Shown piece after piece: positions 50,201 to 60,004 of a stretch of DNA of 64,000 bases (the stretch's first letter is position 1; the number at the start of each line of letters is the position of its first letter). The DNA lies in assembly GCF_003590095.1 (NCBI RefSeq), contig NC_039501.1:1550001-1614000 (forward strand), given 5' to 3'. Origin of the DNA: Trichoplusia ni (Eukaryota; Arthropoda; Insecta; Lepidoptera; Noctuidae). The notes under the pieces were generated by a model. That model was not told the DNA's origin. It saw only the letters and a program-made list of their open reading frames with translations, and ran no database searches. A program made the position numbers and the translations under genes.

Positions 50201-51660
50201 CAAAATGTGATACCATGGTCAGGACTTGATTAAAAATTCACAAAGTAATTATATACCAGGGGCTCTACGAGTGGTGTTTCAGTTTTTCTAGGTCAACCAT
50301 TAACGAGTGTGGGATAGAAAACACCTGATACTAGACACACTTGGAACTGTTTTTCTGTTTCGTATAGAAATTCTCATGCTATTTTTACCTTACGATAGTA
50401 TAAAGTTATGTTTCCTTGTCTTACAAGTATTTAGACATGTTATACCAAGTATATGAATGTAGCAATACTAAGATGGATAGTCTTTTAAAATATTTGCCGC
50501 GTAAAATGGATATGTTCATTACATTTGTTGTACTAGGAAGCCCGTACTACTAGTTACACGTGCCGAGCAATACCCTTGATATTATGGCAATACACCAACA
50601 CATCGAAAAGCTCAATACAGTCATATCAATACGAGAAACAAACAATCTTCGGAGCAACCTGACCGTGTCAAGTATCAACGCCATTACGACATTGTATTAT
50701 GTCGAGCGTTTCCCAATGCGCCTTACCTCGCATTTGGTACAAGTTGAAGAAATGAGATTGCATGCACTCGAACCAATAACGACAATATGTTTTCATATTT
50801 CATAATTTTCACTCTTAACTGTCGGTAAGTGTTAATTTATCCAAAGATTAAAGATCAAACTGAATCATTGCAAATTCCGGAGTAAAATTAAATATGAAAA
50901 GTGGAATTGAGAAAGATAATACCCACAAAATAAGTCGTGGAGTGCAGATAGGAAGTGAAAAGATTTAAAATTCGGACATTCAACTAAATCCGAGAAAGTC
51001 GGAGATCCAACCAACATCGGGAAAGCTTACATAAAGGGAGACTTGACATATCTAAAAAACCTTATTAAGAAAGTTATAGTAGAACTATTCCAGAATTAAT
51101 ATATTACAAATACCATAAGAGCCAATCGCGAAAACCATTGAAATAGAACACCATCGAAGTAGGTAGTGCACGTGCAACACCGAACAATGGATTACAAACA
51201 CTTTAGTAGGGGAAAAAGCGCAAACGTCCGTCGGCGTCGGGTCAAGGCGAGAAACGACTTATGAAACTATAGTAGCAACATTATTGGCTTAAACGATATA
51301 GGTTCCGATAACGAGCGTGAATGGAAGTACCCCTAATTATATTTGCGAAAGATCATGAGATCCGTCGACTGAAACAACAGATGCTTATAAAATATTTAAT
51401 ATAAAAAAAGAAATGATTAAATGATGCAACGGTTTATTCACGCGTATTTATCATTTAATAATGAATCAGTCTTACGATAGTAATTCTAAAAATAAAAAAT
51501 AAAAAATTGCGCCACAATAATTTATTGCTACCAATAAATAAAGAAACACAAATTAATATTTTAAACGCAAGGAAAACTAACACATGGAACAGAAATTGCA
51601 CATAATTGATACCAACCACACTGAACTCTCGCGTTTTACAAAACCATACATTTGAGAATA

Positions 51661-53080
51661 TAACTGCAAAGAGTGAAAATTGAAACTTTGAATGGGGTCA
51701 AAAATCATTGTGTTGACGTTATTCAACGTTTCACTTTCAAATATGGGCGACAGCCGAAACTGAATCCGGACAGTTGCCAAATATCAATTAAAACTTGTGT
51801 CAGCGAAGCAATTGTGTCGGATCAACACGCAAGTGAGGATTCAGATGAAAACGATCCAGAAATTAAACAATCCAATTAAGAAGCAACGGAAATCCATCAA
51901 GTTTTAGATGTTCCAGAGTCAACCAGAAGTCAATATTGATAATGTATTCTATAATCCAACAGATTTAAAATAGAGGATTTTAAAGATAGCTAATAAAGTA
52001 CCAGTAGACTCTATTTCTCAATAAGTTAATTACCTGTTGCCAAGACAGATAATCTCCTTCATTCTTAATTCAGGCGTTCAGAAATTACAATTGCAAAGAA
52101 AACCTCGTTAGATGGTAAAACGTGATCAAACAATGAAGATGTAAGTCGATATGTCAAGGTTAGAGATGCAATCGCAGGAACAAAAACTGTTATAGTTCAA
52201 AAGATTTATCATTAATTATTAGAGTTTGAGCAGGCGTGAGCTATTAGATTCTTTATTGAAGGGGCAGTAGGTCAAGGCGCCGCAAAAGTAGGTCTGCATA
52301 CTGTTTGGCAATCATATTCTCAGGTAAATGGCGTACTTTTTTTAAACTATGAATGTGCAGAAATATATTCTCTACATGTTATTAAAGTATTGTCCACGGT
52401 GATTGAGGTTATGACACGTTTCATGTATAAACGAATTTGATTGTGGCAGTGCTTGCGTGTCGGTGTTTCTCTTTTGCAACCTCAACTCTGAACTTTGCTT
52501 ATATGATCGCTTATGGCATTTCGCCTTTCTTTAAAAGGCGATTTGCACTCTAATGATGTGAAATTATGGACTACCGTTGGTCAAAGACCGGTATCGCAAC
52601 AAGGTATCTGTGTACTATACTTACATAGATGGTAAAACATTGTCTCCATTTAGCACCTAGCGGCCGAGTTAACAAACCCTTACTAAATAAATAATATGAA
52701 TCAACCTTACGAAAGTTATTGTAATACAAAAAGGTTCATCTAAAAATTTAATTTGCGAACTGAAAGATATTAAATTAAAAGCGCAAGTAATTTTCTAAAG
52801 TGGCATTGATTTAAGACTTGACGATAAATCTTTTCTTTGCGAGATTTCAGAAAAGCCGTCTCAACAATGACATCAAGTAACATCTTTCGTGTAGACCTTT
52901 ATTAATTTTATTTAAAGGATCTCTAATATTTGAAGATCTTAAGCAGCAAGCACGACTTACGAAGTAAAAATGCCGCTATAAAAAACATGAACAAAAATTA
53001 TGGAAAAATTACAATATCATTTCAATATCAAAAGCTTAAAAAGAATAATGGCCGCTTAGTCGTTAGAATACATTGACTTT
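51661..53080 (+). pseudogene. Possible heavily decayed coding sequence
   Basis: A single plus-strand frame gives protein-like wording over about 1.4 kb, interrupted by some two dozen stops. Open parts include FKYGRQPKLNPDSCQISIKT, FFIEGAVGQGAAKVGLHTVW, KGDLHSNDVKLWTTVGQRPV and NNMNQPYESYCNTKRFI. Stop density is only a little below chance for such AT-rich DNA, so this is weak. No family is recognised. A very old mobile-element or other pseudogene remnant is possible, and so is chance. Confidence 0.2.
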
Positions 53081-53741
53081 TACGAGTGAGCTATTGACGG
53101 CTAAGGTCAGAGTAGGGTAGTTATTGACTTTGAAACAAGTACGCTGAAGTTCTAGTTGAAAATGATTAAGTTTGCCATGAAACGTCACATGTACGGGGAA
53201 AAGTGACTAAACACGCGATCAACTAACTATTGGTAAAATATTGCCCACAGTCATTTAAACTTCCAAACGGCTGTCATTGTTATTGGTATCACTAACATTT
53301 AATTCGTTAAAAACACACTCATCCATAATCAGAAATCCATCGAATGAATCTGAATCGGCTCCTAAATACGCAGGAAAGACAACGTACTTCATGTAAATTA
53401 AAAAAACCCTAGCGCCATTACTTGCAACTATGAATCTTTCAACATGTTTTGCAAAGACATTAACCCCATATTAGTTGCGAAAAACACACAATGAAGATAT
53501 ATTAACGCAAATTTAAACTTCAGACTCATAATGAAAATATTTTCTTTTGATTATTCCACCGGTTTCAGTCGGAGAGAATTTAAAAAGTACATTATTTTGT
53601 TGCTCTTTCAACCTTGGAGATGCTACTGTGAATTTTAAAACGGCATTTCGTTCGCCAGGGTCGTGGTTAAAATATGATGTTAAATAATAGCTGCCACACT
53701 TTCAAAGCCTTTATTTTTTATGAACATTTACGCAAGTTTAG

Positions 53742-54005
53742 TGTTTCGCGTGCCACATTTCCTTTGACTTGTAATCTATCATCTGAAAAGTATGCAGCCG
53801 CTTCTTGGGAATTGGCGTTTTCTAAGTACGCATAATGTTGTCATTCATCATTCTGAAGAATTTTCTAAAAGGCCATGACTTTGCAATCACCGTCATGGTC
53901 AAATGAAGACTTGTTGAAATTAAAATGTAAATAGGACAAATTTCGTTGAGGATAATGGTGTACCGATTTTATCAGCATAACAAAAATTGGTGTCAAAAGT
54001 ATGAA
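53742..54005 (-). pseudogene. Possible decayed coding fragment, minus strand
   Basis: One minus-strand frame reads LLTPIFVMLIKSVHHYPQRN, then FDHDGDCKVMAF, two stops, ENANSQEAAAYFSDDRLQVK and ETLNLRKCS, then a stop with AATAAA five bases on. Two internal stops within about 85 codons suggest a relic rather than a gene. Family not recognised; chance cannot be excluded. Confidence 0.18.
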
Positions 54006-56729
54006 AGGTCAAGTGAAATGAAAAGTTGAAGATCTTCAAACCCAACAAGATCCTTCAATAAAATAATCCCCTGTCTATAAAGCAAGGTGATGGAATTAAA
54101 ATACAAATTATATTTGAGATATTTCTAACACATTTTGGCCGCGTCCGTCTGTTATCTAATATTGTATTTCTATCCATCTTCCATCGTAGGTTTAGCTGTC
54201 TAAATTGCATCTATTACGCGACTCGCGACTCGCTAGGAATAACAAGCCGTATAGGAACTGTTTACGATGCTAAACAAGTATCGACCTCCAAGAAGTCTTA
54301 CACTACAAGGGCATACTATTTGTGTTTGCTCATTCACATTTTCTTTGTTTACGACACTAATTACAGTGGTTTGTTTTTCATTATATTCAGTTTCGAGGAT
54401 TTCAAAGTCATGTCCATCATGATGGATGCATGTTTTCTCGCTTTTGAAGTGTATTCTTGTCTTTTATTAAATAAGATATATTAAGTGATGCACACAAAAT
54501 CTACCAAATTACGTCTAATATTTTTAAATATTTCCTCAATAGACGAATCAAAATGAAAGTCCGTTCATACTATAAGTATCCATAACTTGAAATTAACCTT
54601 CACCAATATAATAATTGTGGGTCTTGAACACTGACAGCCGATTTCTATTGATTTTAATTTGGACAAACACGTCTAGATTGGCAAGTAATATAATTATGAC
54701 ATTCATTATTACAATCAATCGGATGTATGTAATTACAGGAGTTGCTAAGTCATGGTGTGTCGCGATTATCTTGAGACATTCTAGTAACATCATTAGGTTT
54801 AGAAATTGTGTTATTACAAACAACTTGATATGTTTCAATTAAATTTTAGTCGACTTTCTACTTTTAGAGGACTGATTAATAACATTTATAGATTTCCTCT
54901 TCTAGCAATTCCTCCACAATCTAACCAAATCTCAATGACCTGTCTTAAATTTAAGTATTGTCCTATTTTTTCGTCAACATTAAAAAGTCACACATACTAT
55001 AATACAGCCAACATCATGACACCAGTTGTAAAGATGAGCACACAACCATTGACCCAGTCAATGCAACACCATTTAATAGTTAGACGCATAATAGTTATAA
55101 CACCAGCAAACTTTCGTTTTTAAAGTTCAATGAAGTCTTGTCGATACGTATATGACTATGGTAATACAATTAAGTGCGAGCTTGATGGCTTGTTGGAAAG
55201 TTATTGATATGTTTTGAAAGGTGATCATCATTAGACAGAGAAAAAGGCGATGGATAAATGATTGGTATTTAGTACTTCACAAATGATATTGATACTGGTC
55301 TGCGTATTGCGGAGTTAAGGTTGTGTTGTATAAAAGGGACCAGCACAGATAGCTCACCATGATCGGCATTCATGCTTCGTCTGGCGATTCTAAGATTCAA
55401 TTCGAAGCTTCCAGTATTTTGAATTCACACATAGCTAGACAGACAATAACACTTGACAGTTTTTACATTTATGTATACCCGATACACAACCAAATAATGA
55501 ATGTCTTGAACTTTGTTATTAATTTAGTAATCTTTAAAGAAAGTGAGCAATTTTGATATCATTATAATTCCAATTTGACACTAACAACCAGCTCTCACAA
55601 TTTTACCAAAAGAAAAATTTCATGCGATTAATAACCTAATAAAACAACTCAACCTCACGATTTCGCGAGTCGAGCTGCCAGCGTTACACTCGATAAAAGA
55701 CTTAGGAGCCATTATAATAAGGTTTGGAATAAACAAATGTGTTACGTTGCGTAAGTAGCGTCGATATCCCCTTGACACGCTTATGTCTGAGTAAGATTCG
55801 CACACAGAATCTAGTCAATTAGTCATACTATTGATGTATGATACTACGGTAATTTTTTATCCTTCATTAAGGTCACTTTCTAACTGTATTTCTTCAGCAT
55901 AATTGAGTATTTTTCTTATTTAGTATAGACGGAGACGTCATATTCGCAAGGCGATTATAGCTCATAAGAATGATCAATTCTCTTAAGAACCATTGATAAG
56001 TCATCATAGTCCACGACTGGAGTCTTCCCTTCAAGTTGTTTCGCAACACTGAGTCCACGCCTCTAATGTAACATTATTTCTAATTCCATTACAACATATC
56101 CTGGGCATACCGTTCTAAATTTATCCAAACATGGAGGCGAAAGATGTAACAACACACGCCATTTAAAACCAAGTTGTGTATGAAGCTCTGCCAAAGAGTT
56201 TTACGAAAATTTTGGGATTCTTGGTGATGATAGCTGGGTGTTCTTTGGTTCCGCAAATATTTTGATGTTTTAAGTACTTGGCCTTACTTCATCTTAGGAC
56301 ATCGATGAACATGCGTAACAAAATAGCACTAAAAAACTAGTAAAACGTACTCAATAGAGTATAAGATTCTTTAAAATTATGCGAGCCAAGTCAACAAGCA
56401 ACTGTTTTAATATTATATTTAATAAAATAACTTTAGGCGGAGATACTGCATCGTATGAACTCAAATATATATGATTTTGTATTCCTGTTGAGACGTTTTA
56501 TATTGAAGTTAGTATTCTCTGTGCATCCAGATATATTGTTGAAACGAGATAAGAGCTGAATATTGTAGAAAACTGAGACCTGGTTAAATTGACCTAGTAT
56601 TATTTCCAAGTGATTTAAAACAGTGTATGAATAAAACATATTAATTGTAGTTAGTAATCAGAGACAGGGTAAAAAGAATCAAAGACTAATAATTAACACA
56701 TGGACTCGTAATAAAAATTAAACTACGGT

Positions 56730-56739
56730 TTTATTTATT
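56730..56739 (-). terminator. Double AATAAA poly(A) signal after the nested gene candidate
   Basis: On the minus strand the stop TAA is the start of AATAAATAAA, two overlapping poly(A) hexamers. In an AT-rich genome AATAAA is common by chance, so it is supportive only because of its exact position at the end of the open frame. Confidence 0.4.
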
Positions 56740-56972
56740 TAATGTTTTACTAAATCTTGATGTTTTTGATCAACAAAATCCCTTATCTCTATTAAAACGG
56801 CTTCTTCATTACCATAATACTTAACTAAATCCAATAGAAACAGAATTTCAAATATCAAGTCTTTATATGTAACGGTACCTACTTGAGATTCGAGAAACAT
56901 TGTGTTACATTTACAATTAAAAATACATGCGCCTCGTTGCATCATGCATCTAAATTCTAATGTACATCTGTA
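56739..56972 (-). CDS. Unrecognised nested two-exon gene, candidate terminal exon
   Basis: Candidate second and last exon: acceptor acatcag, then 77 codons and a stop. It is cysteine-rich at the start (YRCTLEFRCMMQRGACIF, NCKCNT), followed by a leucine-rich helical stretch (YKDLIFEILFLLDLVKYYGN) and a charged C-terminus (IRDFVDQKHQDLVKH). The stop codon TAA overlaps an AATAAA signal, and a second AATAAA follows four bases on, which is what a compact terminal exon would look like. The acceptor is not preceded by a strong pyrimidine tract, which is the weakest point. Not recognised; a domesticated or decayed mobile-element gene is an alternative. Confidence 0.42.
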   Translation of the reverse strand, partial: YRCTLEFRCMMQRGACIFNCKCNTMFLESQVGTVTYKDLIFEILFLLDLVKYYGNEEAVLIEIRDFVDQKHQDLVKH

Positions 56973-57063
56973 CTGATGTTAATGATTAATGCATTAGTCT
57001 GATAGCAGTGTTCTTGAGTATTAGTTGAATTGAAAATTAAAGTTCAACTAAAATTTTACTCAC

Positions 57064-57222
57064 CAGAAAGCTTATTCTACTAGCTATATTATTCGTCATA
57101 TAACTTGGACAGGAATGCAGTATTTGTGACATGTCTTCAACTTCAAGATGATCTATATTTCCATTATAAGTTTGACTGAGCAGTCTAGGAGTTTCCATAC
57201 GTGAAATAGCAAGCTCATTCAT
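57064..57222 (-). CDS. Unrecognised nested two-exon gene, candidate exon 1
   Basis: Candidate first exon of a small gene lying in the 12-kb kinase intron, on the same strand as the kinase. It opens with ATG AAT GAG (MNELAISRMETP), with an in-frame stop shortly upstream, and runs 53 codons to a strong donor, CTG|GTGAGT, in phase 0. Visible wording includes DHLEVEDMSQILHSCPSYM. It joins in frame to 56,739-56,972 over a 91-bp intron to give a 130-residue protein. I do not recognise the family. There is no signal peptide or obvious membrane segment in this part. The case rests on the coding-like composition, the matched splice phases and the poly(A) signal after exon 2. Without homology it could still be a chance arrangement or an alternative terminal exon pair. 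Confidence 0.42.
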
Positions 57223-57466
57223 TGTATAAATAGTTTCAACCAAAAATTACTCCTATTATCATGTACCTGTAGTTGGATTTCCATCAAACTAGCTAATGTG
57301 TGTCCATTTCCCTAGGCAGTGTGGTACTTTTCGGGTTTTTATGTAGCATCACTCACAAAAGAGAAGATCCTAAGATAATTATTCCCTACATCGTCACAAA
57401 CTAAAAAACTAAACCTACTTTGATTTAAGTATAGATTAGCAGACTCGAAATCGCAAATCTTTAAAA

Positions 57467-57715
57467 ATGAAACGCCAACGTAAAGTAGGTGCGTCGAACC
57501 AAGTTATGTCAAGTGGTTCCATTGACCCTACCTTGACGCGTACCCCCGGATTGCGTAACAGGACCAAGTTGAAAGAACTTAAGGTCTCCGACACGCAGGG
57601 TGAGGGCTCCGTGCCCGGGTCACATTGGTACATCGATTCAGACTGTTCCTTACGTCTAGGTTTTATACTTGTTGTAATGCCCTCGAAGGATCCTTGGAGA
57701 AAGTTCCTTGGATAG
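57467..57715 (+). CDS. Unassigned 82-codon ORF with basic N-terminus
   Basis: A true ATG in good insect context (aaaaATG) opens 82 codons beginning MKRQRKVGAS, a basic stretch that could act as a nuclear localisation signal. A polar, low-complexity middle follows (SGSIDPTLTRTPGLRNRTK) and then a hydrophobic segment (LRLGFILVVMP). The segment is much more GC-rich than the surroundings from 49.7 to 59 kb, which is unusual for an intron. I do not recognise the protein. The basic, Ser/Thr/Pro-rich start resembles the beginning of ORF1 proteins of insect non-LTR retrotransposons, and a fragment of such an element is the most likely alternative. Opposite-strand reading gives a second frame, so strand is not certain. 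Confidence 0.25.
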   Translation: MKRQRKVGASNQVMSSGSIDPTLTRTPGLRNRTKLKELKVSDTQGEGSVPGSHWYIDSDCSLRLGFILVVMPSKDPWRKFLG

Positions 57716-58679
57716 AGACGGGATAGTACTTACAGTTAGGGCAAAATTAAGGTTATTGGTTTATGTTCTCATCACATTTTTTTAACGTCAGATACAGCGT
57801 AATTTATTATTTGTGATAAAAATCACTTTGTGCTTGCTTAAAAACGGATACAGTAAGTAATCTAATTTTCTTCTGCCCTGGAATGGAATTTTGCATATTT
57901 TTGACAGATTTATCCAACTGTTAGCCTTATTTCATTAAGTTACTTAATAATTTATGTACACACAAAACAGTAACATGTTTTTTTCGAGTACACACAACCA
58001 CTAACAAGTACTACCATAAATAAAGGGTGGATCAATTAAGTACATTGGCTAATATTTAAAAATCAATTTACAAGACCCCAGGTTTCAAATAAATGCCTCC
58101 AAAATTTTCCATAATTCAAAGACCAAATTGAAATTTTAAAGATTTTATCCCTATGAAAGTCATCATGACTTTAACAAACACCCGTGAGGTAATAATTTAC
58201 GAACGTAACAATGACTAAGGTATCATTGAATCTATTAATATTGTATGTAATAAAACAGTTTGTCTATTAGATGGCTAGTTCACTGTAAATTAGCATACAC
58301 GTGGAACTACATTTACCTATTTAAAAGTATTATTTTAATTGTGATGTTGCTAGCTGACCTCATGAACAATGATTGACCTTTTTGATATCAGAATTAGGTT
58401 CTACTTAGATTTTGGTCCCCAGTCCTTGAACCCTAAAGACGAAAATGTATATGCCTCTTAGCTACCAGTAACTTATGTTTTAAATTAATAAACGTATTAT
58501 AAGCAAAAACTTTAAATTTGTTAACATCATACCTATATAACATAAATCAACGGCAAGTTCAGGTATTTGGCAGAACATAGTGATACTCCATATAAACATA
58601 AGATCTGTATCTTTACCTATGTTTCACAAATAAATATGATTGTTGGATTCTAACAGAAAAAAAGAGAACATTATATTAA

Positions 58680-58785
58680 CAATCATCATCATCATCGTCA
58701 TGAGCCCATATTCGTCCAGGGCATAGCCTAGCCAATTGCACGCCATCAAGATCTATCTTCGACTGCTCGCATCCTAACATTAACA
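58680..58785. repeat. Dispersed repeat fragment with ATC run
   Basis: ATCATCATCATCATCGTCAT is followed by CCAGGGCATAGCCTAGCCAA, TTGCACGCCATCAAGATC and TATCTTCGACTGCTCGCATCC. This is the inverse-oriented end of the same non-LTR-type moth repeat as at 19,255, inserted in the kinase intron. Confidence 0.55.
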
Positions 58786-59333
58786 AACAAGAATTTAATT
58801 GTCAAAACCGAACTAATGGTTGTATATAATACTAACTACGTAAACGTCCCAAAAAAAATTGTCATAACGATTAAACTGTTAACCACAACTTCACCGCTAT
58901 CACAATTCAAATTGATAAGCAAACGAATGTCAATATAAACAGCACTCCACCGCAATACGCCACCATTTAATCCAATTAGTATGTAATCAGTTTCAAGACT
59001 ATTGCTAACTATCTAGGAGTCAAGATAATGCCTAGTTACAGGCGATGGATAGTATTTGAACTATGATAACAGTTATAATTGGATCTATCTTTATTGGTCT
59101 GTCAAGTTCATTTAAGGTAGTTATTGGATTATTATGTAATTAGATGATTTATCAAGTATGAATATTTGAATAAAACTTTTCTGTTACAGTGTTATCCATC
59201 CACGAGATTTATTTTCAGGTTCACGAAACTAATCCATTTATATAAATACAACGAAGATCTTTTACCAAGATTAAAGAAAATCCATACATACATTAAGAAA
59301 TCAGAACATTAAATGAAAATGGACTTTACTTAC

Positions 59334-59418
59334 CGAGTATAAGGTGTAGTTTAGCGTCAGTCTGGAAAGCATAGTGCAGTGTCACCAGAAATGGACACGC
59401 CCTCACAGCCTCCAGGAC
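59334..59418 (-). CDS. RPS6KA5: MSK-type kinase, exon of helix C end to hinge (partial gene)
   Basis: Second visible kinase exon. It has acceptor ttcaacag and donor gtaagtaaag, 28 codons plus one base, so the following intron is phase 1. It starts with VLEAVRACPFLVTLHYAFQT and continues through KLHLIL, which corresponds to the end of helix C, strands beta-4 and beta-5 and the approach to the ATP-site hinge. It follows the exon ending HTRTERQ in phase 0, with an intron of 445 bp. The single trailing G joins AC at the start of exon 47,226-47,111 to give an Asp codon, so the phases match exactly. The intron on the downstream side is about 12.1 kb (47,227-59,333) and is the home of the other candidate features at 50-58 kb. 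There is only one copy of this exon in the window, unlike the next two exons. Confidence 0.93.
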
Positions 59419-59863
59419 CTGTTGAATTCGTATAATTTTACATATGACAGACTTTTCAATTTACTGTTCGATAGAATTCAATAAGGGACCTACGTTAAAT
59501 CCCTGGAGGAGCCCGTGGAAATGTTATTGTTGGGAGGTAATACGGAATGCTCGCTGAAAGTTTTTTTATTCCGTGACCTAGATATTCAAGTAATGCTTTA
59601 ATTTAAAATTTCAAAACGCTCGCAGCGTTTTGCTTTAGTATTTTCTATTAGACTGTTTAGACATAGCTTCAGTTGATGGCGTAAATCCATTTTCTCTGAA
59701 CAGTCGAGTATTTTTATATTACTCTCTGTTCAGATTCCAATGGTTGTACTTTGCATTTTAAGTGATGTTGTTTCTTTTGCAGCTAGAGAATTCTTAGTAT
59801 TCTACATTATTTGTTTCACTGCTTTAATTTACAAGTAAACGAGTGTATTTAGTGTAAACTGAC

Positions 59864-59997
59864 CTGTCTTTCAGTCCTAGTATGTTCCGCAGTCTTCAGT
59901 TTCTGTACTATCGATGCCTTTTTCAGCACCTTCATGGCGTACAACTTTCCTTCGTCGATGCCACATCTTTTCCTAACTAGAAATACTTTGCCGTATG
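59864..59997 (-). CDS. RPS6KA5: MSK-type kinase, exon with YGKV and catalytic lysine (partial gene)
   Basis: First kinase exon visible in the window, read right to left. It is bounded by an acceptor (tttgttacag) and a donor (gtcagt). It carries 44 full codons plus two leading bases, ending at phase 0. Seen: YGKVFLVRK from the end of the glycine-rich loop and strand beta-2, then KLYAMKVLKKASIVQK with the catalytic lysine of the AMK motif, then HTRTERQ of helix C. The HTRTERQ wording and the residues around AMK fit the N-terminal kinase domain of mitogen- and stress-activated kinases better than p70 S6K, where the corresponding segment is normally HTRAERN. MSK family members are nuclear AGC/CaMK double-domain kinases phosphorylating histone H3 and CREB in animals. 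Drosophila JIL-1 is the related insect chromatin kinase. The exon with the start codon and the first glycines of the loop was not found to the right and is probably outside the window. Confidence 0.93.
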
Positions 59998-60004
59998 CTG
60001 TAAC

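Larger units (their letters stand above)
49744..56729. other. Kinase intron DNA, no confident gene
   Basis: The sequence right after copy B ends includes a TTATTATTATTATTA run (about 49,868) that resembles a retroelement tail. From 50 to 56.7 kb the sequence is AT-rich with open frames of 60-105 codons, none recognised. Two stretches of possible decayed coding sequence are listed separately. Confidence 0.5.
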
